DNA from: Gordonia sediminis
GTDB taxonomy: Bacteria > Actinomycetota > Actinomycetes > Mycobacteriales > Mycobacteriaceae
Assembly: GCA_004193205.1 (NCBI GenBank)
Contig: RZUM01000004.1
Span: 62,001-126,000 of the forward strand
Length of the DNA: 64,000 nucleotides
Direction of reading: 5' to 3'
How positions within the stretch are numbered: position 1 is the first letter of the stretch; each line of letters starts with the position of its first letter. The notes below the pieces were generated by a model. That model saw only the letters and a program-made list of their open reading frames with translations. It was not told where the DNA came from and searched no databases. Positions 45,970-54,277 of this stretch are shown here, in pieces. A program made the translations under genes and the position numbers.

Positions 45970-48873
45970 GTGCAGCACGGGGACGGATGGACAGCGGTCG
46001 AGGAGTTGATCCCCGCCGAACTCCGCACCTACCTCGACCGCTTCGATACCCTCAACCCGCTGCAGGCCGCGGCCGTGCCGGCCGTACTGCGCACCGACCG
46101 GCACCTGATGGTGGTCGCGCCCACCAGCTCGGGCAAGACCCTCGTCGGTGAGGTGGCCGCGCTGCGGTCGATCATCGTCGAGCGCAAACCGGCGGTGTGG
46201 CTGCTGCCGGCGCGGGCGCTGGCCGCGGAGATCGCCGCGACCACCGCACGGTGGCGACAGCACGGCATCACCTCGCTCGAGCTGACCGGGGAGACCAACA
46301 TGTCCAGTGCGCACATCCGGCGGGCGCAGCTGTGGGTGGCGACCACCGAGAAGTTCGAGGCGCTCTATCGCCGGTCGTCGCTGCGCGATCATCTGGACTC
46401 CATCGGCTGTCTCATCATTGACGAGGTGCACCTCGTGGGTGACGCCGAACGCGGCGCCACCCTGGAATCGTTGATCGCCCGCCTGCGCTCCGGTGTGACC
46501 AGCACCCGGATCGTCGCGTTGTCGGCAACCGCCTCCAACGCGGCCGAGTTGGCCGCGTGGTTCAATGCCGAGCTCATCCGAACCGATTGGCGACCAACGG
46601 TTCTCACCACCGACGTGGTGCCGTTCGACGACGGTGACAGCAAGTCCGAGTACGAGGCCGAACAGGAGGGCAAGGACCGCGCGCTACGCCGGTTGGTGGC
46701 CGGCCTGGATGATGCCGGGAGTCTACTGGTCTTCTGCGGCAGCAAGCTGAACGTCCGCCGCACCGCGGCACTGCTCGCCGGCATCCCGTTTCATCGCGAC
46801 GACGACGAGAACGTGCTCGCCGAGACCGCCTTCGCCGCCGGGGTCGGCATGCACTACCGGGATGCGCCGCAGGCCTCGCGTGCCCTGCGGACATTCAACG
46901 CGCGGCAACTCCGCATGCTGGTGGCGACCACCGGGCTCTCGACCGGGGTGAACACCCCTGCCCGGGTCGTGGTCATCCGAGATCTGTTGCTGGGCAAGGA
47001 CACCCCGCTCGAGGTCAGTCAGGCGCAGCAGATGCTCGGACGGGCCGGACGTGCCGGCCAGGAGTCGCACGGATACGGCTACGTCCTGGTACCCCGTCAC
47101 CGTGAAGCCGAGTGGCGCGCCAAACTCGACCTCGGATACACCGTGCGCAGCCAGGTGCGGGGACGCCTGGCCGACGTCCTGCTCGCGGAGATCCTGTTGG
47201 GCTCGATCACCGACCGCGACAGTGCGGTCGCGTGGTTCCGCGGCACCTTCGCCTATGCCCAGACCGAGAAGGACACCGATCTCGGTGAGGCGATCACCTT
47301 TCTGATCGAGCACGGACTCGTCACCGACACCGACGGTGAACTCACGGTGACCGACATCGGCGCCCTGACCACCCGGTTGATGATCGACGCCGCGTCGGCG
47401 GGCGGACTGCGACGGGCCATCGAAAGCCCGCCACGTCCCCTCGACGCCGACGACGCCGAACGGATCGTTCTCGAGACGGTCGTCAACAATGTCGCCGCAC
47501 TGCGGGATTGGCCGGTCAACCCGAGGCTGTACGAGACCTGGGCCGACGACGTCAACCACACCTACGACGCGTCGGCCGGCGTATTCGACGACGAGTTCGG
47601 TCCGACCTTCGCCCTCGCGGCTGCCCTTGCGGCACTTCGTGATCCGTCCCGGATCGGACGCAACCTCCCGCGCGGTGCCACGCCGGCCGAGATCCGTCGT
47701 GTCATCGACACCCTGCCCCGCTATCTCTCGTGGGCGGCGGCACTCGGCTATCTCGGCGAAGGTGACTGGGCAGCTGCGGTCGCCGCCGACCTGGCCCGAC
47801 GGCTCACCTGGTGGCAGCTGACACCGCACCCGGAACGCGGTACCGGTCGGCTGCTGTGGTTCCTGGAACGGCTTTTGGAGCCGGAGAACCGGCGCGCACG
47901 CATGCCGGATCTGTACCGCCGCGCCCGTCGCGCAGGATTCGACACACCCGACCGGATCAACCGCAGCCCGCGCGGTGTGGATGTCTCACCCGATGGATTC
48001 GACGTCGTCGCGCAGGGCCGCGCCTCGCTCGACATCGCACCGCCGCAGGGGCTTTCGGTGCAGCACCACGCGTCTCCGGTCGAGGCGCGGCTGACGGTGC
48101 TCACCAGCACCGGCCCGTACCGCGAGCGCGTGAGCGCCCGGCCCGCACCTGGATCGCTGGACCTTCCGCGTCCGGATGTGGCCGTCCACGACACCGAACT
48201 GTCCGCCGATGTCTTCCTGTTCACCCGCGACGGCGACATCGCCTACCAGAATCTGATCACCGATCTGCCCATCGAGGACATTCCCGAGAAGGTCGATCCG
48301 CTGGAACTCGCCCGTGATCTACTCCTGAGCATCGAACCTACCGTGGAGACTCCGCCGACGAAGCGACGTGGATCGGCCAAGCGCGGACGCACGCTGGCGG
48401 AACTTCTCCCACAGAGCGCCCCCGATCCCCGACTCGCCGCTGTCGCGGTCGCGCTGGCTCCCCGTAACCCGGACACGCTGACCCGTGCGAGTACTCTGCG
48501 GCTCAACCTGAGCCGCATGTTTCCGGTCGAGTCGCGCACGACGTCGCCCGGTCCCCCGTGCTACCCCGCCACCGTACTCACGACGGACCCACCGAACGCC
48601 AAGGAGTTCGAGTGCCTGTTCCTCTCTCTCGCCGGCAATCTCAAGATGCACGTCGGTGCGGCCATGACCGCCGACGGCCGGCTTGTCTCGTTGCTGAAGA
48701 TTCGTGGCGAGTGGTACCGCGCGACCCCGCTGGCCGCCGATCAATCCGTCCAGAAACCACTCGATCCACCCTCGATCCCGCCTGACCTCACCCCGCTCCC
48801 CGGGGTGGAGTTCGGTGATGTCACGCGCGGCCCCGCCTTCGGGTGGATGTCGGAGTTCAGTCCGACGTGCTGA
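45970..48873 (+). CDS. Superfamily 2 Ski2-like DEAD/DEAH-box helicase with long C-terminal region
   Basis: A 967-aa SF2 helicase. Motif I APTSSGKT (residues 50-57), Ia LPARALAAE, motif II DEVH (151-154), motif III LSATAS (184-189), and in the second RecA domain LVATTGLSTGVNTPARVVVI and motif VI QMLGRAGRAG, which is the Ski2/Hel308 pattern. Residues 420-560 look like the winged-helix and ratchet part; the last 350 residues are not recognised. GTG start at 45970 (VQHGDGWTAVEEL), without a strong ribosome-binding site. Stand-alone helicases of this class act in repair, RNA turnover or phage defence; no partner nuclease or methylase gene is next to it, so its role is open. Confidence 0.88.
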   Translation: MQHGDGWTAVEELIPAELRTYLDRFDTLNPLQAAAVPAVLRTDRHLMVVAPTSSGKTLVGEVAALRSIIVERKPAVWLLPARALAAEIAATTARWRQHGITSLELTGETNMSSAHIRRAQLWVATTEKFEALYRRSSLRDHLDSIGCLIIDEVHLVGDAERGATLESLIARLRSGVTSTRIVALSATASNAAELAAWFNAELIRTDWRPTVLTTDVVPFDDGDSKSEYEAEQEGKDRALRRLVAGLDDAGSLLVFCGSKLNVRRTAALLAGIPFHRDDDENVLAETAFAAGVGMHYRDAPQASRALRTFNARQLRMLVATTGLSTGVNTPARVVVIRDLLLGKDTPLEVSQAQQMLGRAGRAGQESHGYGYVLVPRHREAEWRAKLDLGYTVRSQVRGRLADVLLAEILLGSITDRDSAVAWFRGTFAYAQTEKDTDLGEAITFLIEHGLVTDTDGELTVTDIGALTTRLMIDAASAGGLRRAIESPPRPLDADDAERIVLETVVNNVAALRDWPVNPRLYETWADDVNHTYDASAGVFDDEFGPTFALAAALAALRDPSRIGRNLPRGATPAEIRRVIDTLPRYLSWAAALGYLGEGDWAAAVAADLARRLTWWQLTPHPERGTGRLLWFLERLLEPENRRARMPDLYRRARRAGFDTPDRINRSPRGVDVSPDGFDVVAQGRASLDIAPPQGLSVQHHASPVEARLTVLTSTGPYRERVSARPAPGSLDLPRPDVAVHDTELSADVFLFTRDGDIAYQNLITDLPIEDIPEKVDPLELARDLLLSIEPTVETPPTKRRGSAKRGRTLAELLPQSAPDPRLAAVAVALAPRNPDTLTRASTLRLNLSRMFPVESRTTSPGPPCYPATVLTTDPPNAKEFECLFLSLAGNLKMHVGAAMTADGRLVSLLKIRGEWYRATPLAADQSVQKPLDPPSIPPDLTPLPGVEFGDVTRGPAFGWMSEFSPTC

Positions 48874-48918
48874 CCGACACCCGACGATGACCTCGGAATC
48901 ACCTGTGACGGAGCAGTT

Positions 48919-50028
48919 TCAGGAGCCGCGTGTCGGTGTCAACGCGGCGACCGGAATGATCCGGCCGGCCTTCTGCTCGTATTTCACGAAGGAAGGCGCC
49001 TCAGGGAGGATCACGTCGCGCCAGATGCGGTCCCGGTCCACCGTGGGTAAGACGTGGACGTCGACATCCAGCTCCCGATCGGCGATCTCCACGTGCGCCG
49101 TGCCGGTCGCGCGCAGGTTGCGGAACCACTGCGGCTCGGCCACGCTGCCACCGGCGGTCCCGGAGACGAGGTACGTGCCGTCGTAGTCGAAGTAGGCGAC
49201 GGGCGTGGTGTGCGGCCTCCCGGTCCGGCGCCCGGGCACCGTCACCAGCATCACGGGACACCCTTTCACCGTTCCACCCACCCGCCCGTGGGACCGGCGA
49301 TAGAGCGAAGTCCCCAGCCGGTTGACGGTCGGTCCGAGGCGGCGTATGAGCAGCCCATGGTCGCGTGGCCCGCGCACGCGGCGGATGTAGGCGGCGTACT
49401 TACGCCGCCCCTGGAGCCGCCACATGATGCGTATCGGGAGCGGGAGCGGATCGAGGAACCACGACGCCTCTTCGGGCGTCGCGACCTCCACCATGATGCC
49501 GGTCGCGATGAGTTTCTCCGCGTTGGTGAACTTCGCGAACGCCTCCTCGCCGAACTTCTCCCACTCCTCGACGGTGATGTGCTCGCGGATCAGCGGCACG
49601 ACATGTGCCTCTTCGTCGTCGAGGTGTTCCACGAGGACGGCCGTCAGTTGGTCGATCGCGGCGGCCAACTCTGCGCCGTTGGTCGGGTTGACACGCCACC
49701 GCGCGGCGAGCGCACGGATCCGGTCGGTGGCCTCGGCCGCAGCCTCGTGCTGGCGCTCCATCCGCTCGATGAGTGAGCCGGCAGGCGCGGCACGCTCGAG
49801 GAGCCGTGGCCAGATGTTGCGGTCCTCGGTGGTGTGGTGGGCGTGGAGCCCGTTGAGCTGGAAGTCGAGATAGCCGGCCACGACCTCGGCCCGCCGCGGG
49901 GACGTCGGCGGCGTGCGCCGGACCAGGTCGGCGATCTCGGGGAAGGCCGTGCGGAAGATGCGGTGGATGACCGCCATCTGCTCGGTGCGGGGGTGGGTGT
50001 CGTGCGTGGTTTCGGCGACGCTGACCAT
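48919..50028 (-). CDS. Fusion of hemerythrin-like domain and deazaflavin-dependent nitroreductase domain
   Basis: A 369-aa two-domain protein. Residues 1-155 form a hemerythrin-like four-helix bundle with iron-ligand candidates His22, His64/65, Glu68, His94, and His135 with Glu139 (HLDDEEAH). Residues 225-365 match the Ddn/DUF385 F420-dependent nitroreductase family (LGTSLYRRSHGRVGGTVKGCPVMLVTVPGRRTGRPHTTPVAYFDYDG; EPQWFRNLRATGTAHVEI). One polypeptide thus couples an oxygen- or NO-sensing iron site to an F420H2-dependent reductase domain, perhaps for redox or nitrosative stress. The ATG at 50028 has AAGGAGG 6-7 nt upstream. It diverges from a MarR gene across a 27-bp palindrome, so it is probably under MarR control. 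Function of the fusion is inferred. Confidence 0.85.
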   Translation of the reverse strand: MVSVAETTHDTHPRTEQMAVIHRIFRTAFPEIADLVRRTPPTSPRRAEVVAGYLDFQLNGLHAHHTTEDRNIWPRLLERAAPAGSLIERMERQHEAAAEATDRIRALAARWRVNPTNGAELAAAIDQLTAVLVEHLDDEEAHVVPLIREHITVEEWEKFGEEAFAKFTNAEKLIATGIMVEVATPEEASWFLDPLPLPIRIMWRLQGRRKYAAYIRRVRGPRDHGLLIRRLGPTVNRLGTSLYRRSHGRVGGTVKGCPVMLVTVPGRRTGRPHTTPVAYFDYDGTYLVSGTAGGSVAEPQWFRNLRATGTAHVEIADRELDVDVHVLPTVDRDRIWRDVILPEAPSFVKYEQKAGRIIPVAALTPTRGS

Positions 50029-50061
50029 GGCGCGCCTCCTTGGCGTGAGGATGAAATAAAT

Positions 50062-50088
50062 AAGGTAACCTGATAATCAGGTTACCTT
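50062..50088. promoter_or_regulatory. Perfect 27-bp palindromic operator between MarR gene and hemerythrin fusion
   Basis: Arms AAGGTAACCTGAT (50062-50074) and its exact complement (50076-50088) around a single A. It lies 11 bp before the MarR ATG and 33 bp before the divergent fusion-gene ATG, so one dimer could control both promoters. TGATAAT within it resembles a -10 box. Ordinary high-GC background makes chance occurrence of such a match very unlikely. Confidence 0.9.
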
Positions 50089-50099
50089 GAAGGAATCCA

Positions 50100-50540
50100 A
50101 TGGCGCAATACCCCGCCCCGCTGACCAGGGCAAACACCGTGACGTTGCTCGGGCAGGCTTACAGCCTGCTCGGGTTCCGGATTGTCGACGGTGTGGTCGG
50201 TGCCGGCTTTCCGCAGAAGCCGTCACACTCGGCGGTCTTCGCGCAGATCAGTCCCGAGGGCAGCCGGCTGAGCACTCTCGCACGCGGCGCGGGGATGACC
50301 CCGCAGGCGATGGGCGAACTCGTGGACGAACTCGAAGAGCTGGGCTACGTCGAGCGGCGCCCCGATCCCACCGACCGGCGCGCGAAGCTGATCATGTTGA
50401 CTCCACGCGGGCACGACTGCGTCACGGCCGGCCGCGCGACCATCGAAGGTATCGAGGACAACCTCGACGACCTGCTCGGCGCCGAGGGCCACGCGGAACT
50501 GCGGCGGCTACTAGGCGTGGTGCTGTCGGCCGACCGGTAG
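50100..50540 (+). CDS. MarR-family transcriptional regulator
   Basis: A 146-aa winged-helix regulator of the MarR type. The DNA-binding core reads SPEGSRLSTLARGAGMTPQAMGELVDELEELGYVERRPDPTDRRAKLIMLTPRG (residues about 42-95), with the characteristic Asp-Arg-Arg of the wing. It presumably binds the palindrome in its own promoter and represses itself and the divergent hemerythrin-nitroreductase gene, releasing on binding a phenolic or other small ligand. A GAAGGA sequence between the palindrome and the ATG serves as ribosome-binding site. A strong hairpin after the stop (50609) ends transcription. Confidence 0.92.
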   Translation: MAQYPAPLTRANTVTLLGQAYSLLGFRIVDGVVGAGFPQKPSHSAVFAQISPEGSRLSTLARGAGMTPQAMGELVDELEELGYVERRPDPTDRRAKLIMLTPRGHDCVTAGRATIEGIEDNLDDLLGAEGHAELRRLLGVVLSADR

Positions 50541-50608
50541 CGCCTCTTCCCCTGATGGCGGCCACGAACCTGCAGCACGCGCCGTCCGACGTCGCCCATC
50601 AGACGGCT

Positions 50609-50646
50609 GAAGGGCCGGGCGGTACGGTCGTACCACCCGGCCCTTC
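50609..50646. terminator. Bidirectional terminator hairpin
   Basis: An 18-bp stem with one mismatch (GAAGGGCCGGGCGGTACG at 50609-50626 against 50629-50646) and a 2-nt loop, between the convergent stops of the MarR gene (50540) and sulfatase 1 (50658). Symmetry makes it usable in both directions. Confidence 0.88.
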
Positions 50647-50657
50647 GGAGGGATTCA

Positions 50658-52997
50658 CTACTGGGTCGCGAGCTGGGCGCGCAGCCGGGCCTCGGCCGCA
50701 CCCGGCTCGTCACCCTTGTCGGTGTCCGTCTCGAGCACAACACGGTGGATGGTGCCGGTGAAACGACCGTCGGGGGTGCCGTAGCTCCGTGAAATCGGTG
50801 TGCCGTTGTCCGCGCCCACGTCGAGTCCGTCGGTGGTGTGGTAGAGGAACGGCACGGTGTGTGCGAGCACCGTCTCACCGACGCAGACGTCGTCGACGAA
50901 GAGCCTGCCGATGCCGCCCTTGCCGACTCCCCCACCGTCGTAGCTGAAGTCGTAGCCGATCGTGTGGCGGCCCGGGGCCAGCCGGTCGTCCGTCACGATC
51001 TCGTAGTGCTCGACGTCGATCCAGCTGTAGTGGAACGCGGGGACACCGTCGCGCAGGTAGAGCGCCCAACCGCCGAACCGGCTCCCCTGCGTGACCAGGG
51101 CACCGCCGTCGGCCGCACCGACCTCGACCTCGACACTCACCCGCCACGAGCAGTTCTTGGTGTCGGGAACGACGTTTTCGTTCATGTGCGACATCCCGGG
51201 GTACAGCGTCAGCGTGGTCCGCCCGTCCATCACCTGCGGGCGGCCCACCGAGGGGGCGTGCAGCCGGGCGACCTTGCGGTCATCGAGCGGGAACACGTTG
51301 TACTTGGCCCCTTCGATGAGGAAGAGGTTCTTGAGCTGCTGCAGCCGCTCGGGTTCTGCCGCCGCAAGGTTGTGGGACTGGCTGTGGTCGCCGGGAGCAT
51401 AGAGCTCCCACTCGTCGTCGGCGAAGGCAATGGAGTCACCGTCCAGCTCCCACGGGACGTCATGCATGGTGCACGCCGACCAGCCCTGGTGGTAGATGCC
51501 GCGGTTGCCGAACAGCTCGAAGTACTGGGTGGTGTGTCGCTCGGGGGCCTCGGCATCGTCGAACGAATAGACCATGGACACACCTTCGAGCGGCTTCTGG
51601 GCCACCCCGTTGACCATGGTCGGCTCGGGCAGACCGGCCACCTCGAGGATTGTGGCCGCCACATCGTTGACGTGGGAGAACTGGTGCCGGTTCTCCCCGG
51701 CGCTCTCGATGCCCGCGGGCCAATGCACGATCATGCCGTTGCGGGTGCCGCCCCAGTGCGAGGCGATCTGCTTGGTCCACTGGTACGGCGTGTTCATCGC
51801 ATGCGCCCACCCCACCGGGTAGTGGTTGAACAAGCTCGGACCACCGATCTCGTCGATGTGCTCGAGCATCTCCTCCACCGTGGCCGGCTCGAGGTTGTAG
51901 GTGGCGAACTCGTTGAGGCAGCCGTGCGGTCCGCCCTCACCGCTCGCGCCGTTGTCGCCGAGGATGTAGAGGATGACGGTGTTGTCGAGCTGACCGATCT
52001 CGTCGAGCGCGTCGATGACCTTGCCGACCTGCTCGTCGGTATGGGTCGCCATCGCGGCGTAGGCCTCCATCATGCGGGCGTAGAGCCGCCGCGCATTCTC
52101 GGGCTGGTCGTCCCACGCCCCGATCTCGTCCGGGCGCGCACTCAGGTCGGCATCGTCGGGCAGGATGCCGAGTTCCTTCTGCTTCGCCAGGGTCTGCTCA
52201 CGCTGGGCGTCCCACCCGTGGTCGAAGTCGCCGCGGTACGCGTCGACGTAGGAGGCCGGCGCGTGGTGAGGGGCGTGCACGGCGCCGAAGGACAGGTAGG
52301 TGAAGAACGGCTTGTCCGGCGACAGGGTCTGCTGCTGGCGGATGTCGGCGATCGCGCGCTCGGCGATGTCCTCGCTGAGGTGGTAGCCGTCGCGCCTCGG
52401 CGTGTCGACGGGCGTGGTCCCCTCGAACAAGGTCGGCGAGTACTGGTCGGTCTCGCCACCCATGAAGCCGTAGAACTTCTCGAAACCCTCACCGGTCGGC
52501 CACCTGTCGAACGGGCCCGACCGGCTCATCTCCCAGGTCGGCGTCTGGTGGTACTTGCCGAAACAGCCGGTGCTGTAACCGTTGAGCCGCAGCATCTCCG
52601 GCAGGGTGGCACACGAATCCGGCCGCGACGAGGTGTACCCGGGGAACGCCGAGGCCAGCTCGGTGAGCACACCCATGCCGGCGCTGTGGTGGTTACGCCC
52701 GGTCAGCAACGAAGCCCGGGTCGGCGAGCACAACGCGGTGGTGTGAAAGCGCGTGTAGCGCAGCCCATCCGCGGCAAGTCGCTCGGCAACCGGCATCCGG
52801 CACGGACCACCGAAGGCCGACGACGCCCCGAAGCCCATGTCGTCGAGCAGGATCATCAGCACGTTCGGGGCGCCGGCCGGCGGACGCAGCGGCTGGATCG
52901 GGGCCGGGGTCTCGGCGTGGCGCACGTCCATCACCGTCGCCTGAGGGGGTCGTGGCGGCGTGATCGGAAGACTGTTGCGGTAATTGGCGTCGACCAT
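50658..52997 (-). CDS. Type I arylsulfatase, paralogue 1
   Basis: A 779-aa sulfatase that hydrolyses sulfate esters. The formylglycine motif is FHTTALCSPTRASLLTGRNH with Cys90 as the modified residue (CxPxR), so a formylglycine-generating enzyme is required; none is encoded in this window. Metal ligands include the Asp pair of MILLDDMGFG (52-53) and the Asp-Asn of ILGDNGASGEGG. After residue about 570 comes a beta-rich C-terminal domain (RVSVEVEVGAADGGALVTQGSRF). No signal peptide is visible, so it may act in the cytoplasm. GAAAGGA lies upstream of the ATG. It diverges from the AraC gene; the arrangement and similarity to the second sulfatase at 55788 suggest common control. Confidence 0.95.
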   Translation of the reverse strand: MVDANYRNSLPITPPRPPQATVMDVRHAETPAPIQPLRPPAGAPNVLMILLDDMGFGASSAFGGPCRMPVAERLAADGLRYTRFHTTALCSPTRASLLTGRNHHSAGMGVLTELASAFPGYTSSRPDSCATLPEMLRLNGYSTGCFGKYHQTPTWEMSRSGPFDRWPTGEGFEKFYGFMGGETDQYSPTLFEGTTPVDTPRRDGYHLSEDIAERAIADIRQQQTLSPDKPFFTYLSFGAVHAPHHAPASYVDAYRGDFDHGWDAQREQTLAKQKELGILPDDADLSARPDEIGAWDDQPENARRLYARMMEAYAAMATHTDEQVGKVIDALDEIGQLDNTVILYILGDNGASGEGGPHGCLNEFATYNLEPATVEEMLEHIDEIGGPSLFNHYPVGWAHAMNTPYQWTKQIASHWGGTRNGMIVHWPAGIESAGENRHQFSHVNDVAATILEVAGLPEPTMVNGVAQKPLEGVSMVYSFDDAEAPERHTTQYFELFGNRGIYHQGWSACTMHDVPWELDGDSIAFADDEWELYAPGDHSQSHNLAAAEPERLQQLKNLFLIEGAKYNVFPLDDRKVARLHAPSVGRPQVMDGRTTLTLYPGMSHMNENVVPDTKNCSWRVSVEVEVGAADGGALVTQGSRFGGWALYLRDGVPAFHYSWIDVEHYEIVTDDRLAPGRHTIGYDFSYDGGGVGKGGIGRLFVDDVCVGETVLAHTVPFLYHTTDGLDVGADNGTPISRSYGTPDGRFTGTIHRVVLETDTDKGDEPGAAEARLRAQLATQ

Positions 52998-53125
52998 CGG
53001 GGGGGTGTCCTTTCAGGGATGTCGCTCTGGAATGACATCGATCGTGCGCGACGATGGCGGTGGCAAACTGGACTTCAGATGACAGGTACTTGACCTGACA
53101 CGACAGCCTTCGCAGGATGGGTTGT

Positions 53126-54142
53126 ATGTCCGTCATTCGCGGCTCGGTGCTCACCGGCTATCGGGAGCAGGTTGCCGAACTCGGCGCAGACCCCGACGTG
53201 TTGCTCCGCGCCGCGGGACTGCGTCCCGAGGACGCGGGCAACCACGACGTGTTCATCGCCTACCTGAGCCACATCAAGGCGGTCGAGAGCGCTGCGGAGG
53301 CGACCGGGGCGATCGATTTCGGCCGACAACTGGCCGCGCGCCGACAGGGGGTCGAGATCCTCGGACCACTGGGGGTGGCACTACGGACGGCTCCGAACGT
53401 CGGTGAGGCGTTCGACATCGCGCTGAAGTACATCGGCGCGTACGGACCCGCACTCGCGATCTCACTGCAACCGACGGGAAGCGGCGACCGGTTGTTCTAC
53501 GAGGTCCGGCCCGTGCTCGACCGGCTCCCGCCGCACGCACAGACGCAAGAGCTCGCCCTGGGCGTGTCGCTGAAGGTGTTCCGATTCCTCCTCGGACCGG
53601 ACTATTCGCCTTTGCAGGTGCACCTCACCCATCGTGCGCTCGCGCCCCGCAAGGACTACCTCGCCTACTACGGCGGCGGTCCGCGATTCGAACAACCACA
53701 TGCGGGATTCATCTTGCGTGCCCGCGATCTCGAACGTCCGCTCAGCCGTGATCGAGCCGCCAATGAGGTGATTCGGCGTTACCTCGATACCGTCCTGCCC
53801 GCGAGCGACACAGGCCTGACGTTTCGCGCGGCCGAACTCATTCGCCGGCTGCTTCCCACCGGGGCCACCCTCGACATGGTCGCCAAGCAGTTCGCTATGC
53901 ATCCCCGGACGTTCCAACGACGCCTGGAGGCACACGGCACGACCTTCGCCGACCTCGTCGACGACGTGCGACGTGATGTCGCCGAACGCTACCTCCGCGA
54001 CACCGACCTGAGCTTCACCTACATCGCCCGCGAACTCGGGTACTCCGAACAGAGCACACTCACCCGCGCATGTCAGCGCTGGTTCGGCACCAGTCCCCGC
54101 AACTTCCGCAATCGGGTCACCACCCGTGCGACTGGCTCCTGA
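53126..54142 (+). CDS. AraC-family transcriptional regulator
   Basis: A 338-aa activator-type regulator. The N-terminal two-thirds resembles the OruR/ArgR-type ligand-binding domain (YREQVAELGADPDVLLRAAGL; ILGPLGVALRTAPNVGEAFDIALKYI), and the C-terminal 90 residues hold the paired helix-turn-helix (LDMVAKQFAMHPRTFQRRLEAHGTTFADLVDDV; YIARELGYSEQSTLTRACQRWFGTSPRNFR). The ATG at 53126 is favoured over that at 53117 because AGGATGG lies just before it. It sits between the two sulfatase genes, upstream of the importer, so it is the probable regulator of the sulfate-ester module. The divergent gap 52998-53125 should hold its binding site. Confidence 0.93.
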   Translation: MSVIRGSVLTGYREQVAELGADPDVLLRAAGLRPEDAGNHDVFIAYLSHIKAVESAAEATGAIDFGRQLAARRQGVEILGPLGVALRTAPNVGEAFDIALKYIGAYGPALAISLQPTGSGDRLFYEVRPVLDRLPPHAQTQELALGVSLKVFRFLLGPDYSPLQVHLTHRALAPRKDYLAYYGGGPRFEQPHAGFILRARDLERPLSRDRAANEVIRRYLDTVLPASDTGLTFRAAELIRRLLPTGATLDMVAKQFAMHPRTFQRRLEAHGTTFADLVDDVRRDVAERYLRDTDLSFTYIARELGYSEQSTLTRACQRWFGTSPRNFRNRVTTRATGS

Positions 54143-54277
54143 AGTCAAGAACGAGTCGTCTGGAGTCAAGTTCATGATGTGACTCAGATCGCACACTGAG
54201 ATCCGTTCGCCACACCCCACCGCCGGGCCACCGCACTCGCCCAGGCCACGGCATCCGCGCCGGAAGGATCTCCCCCA

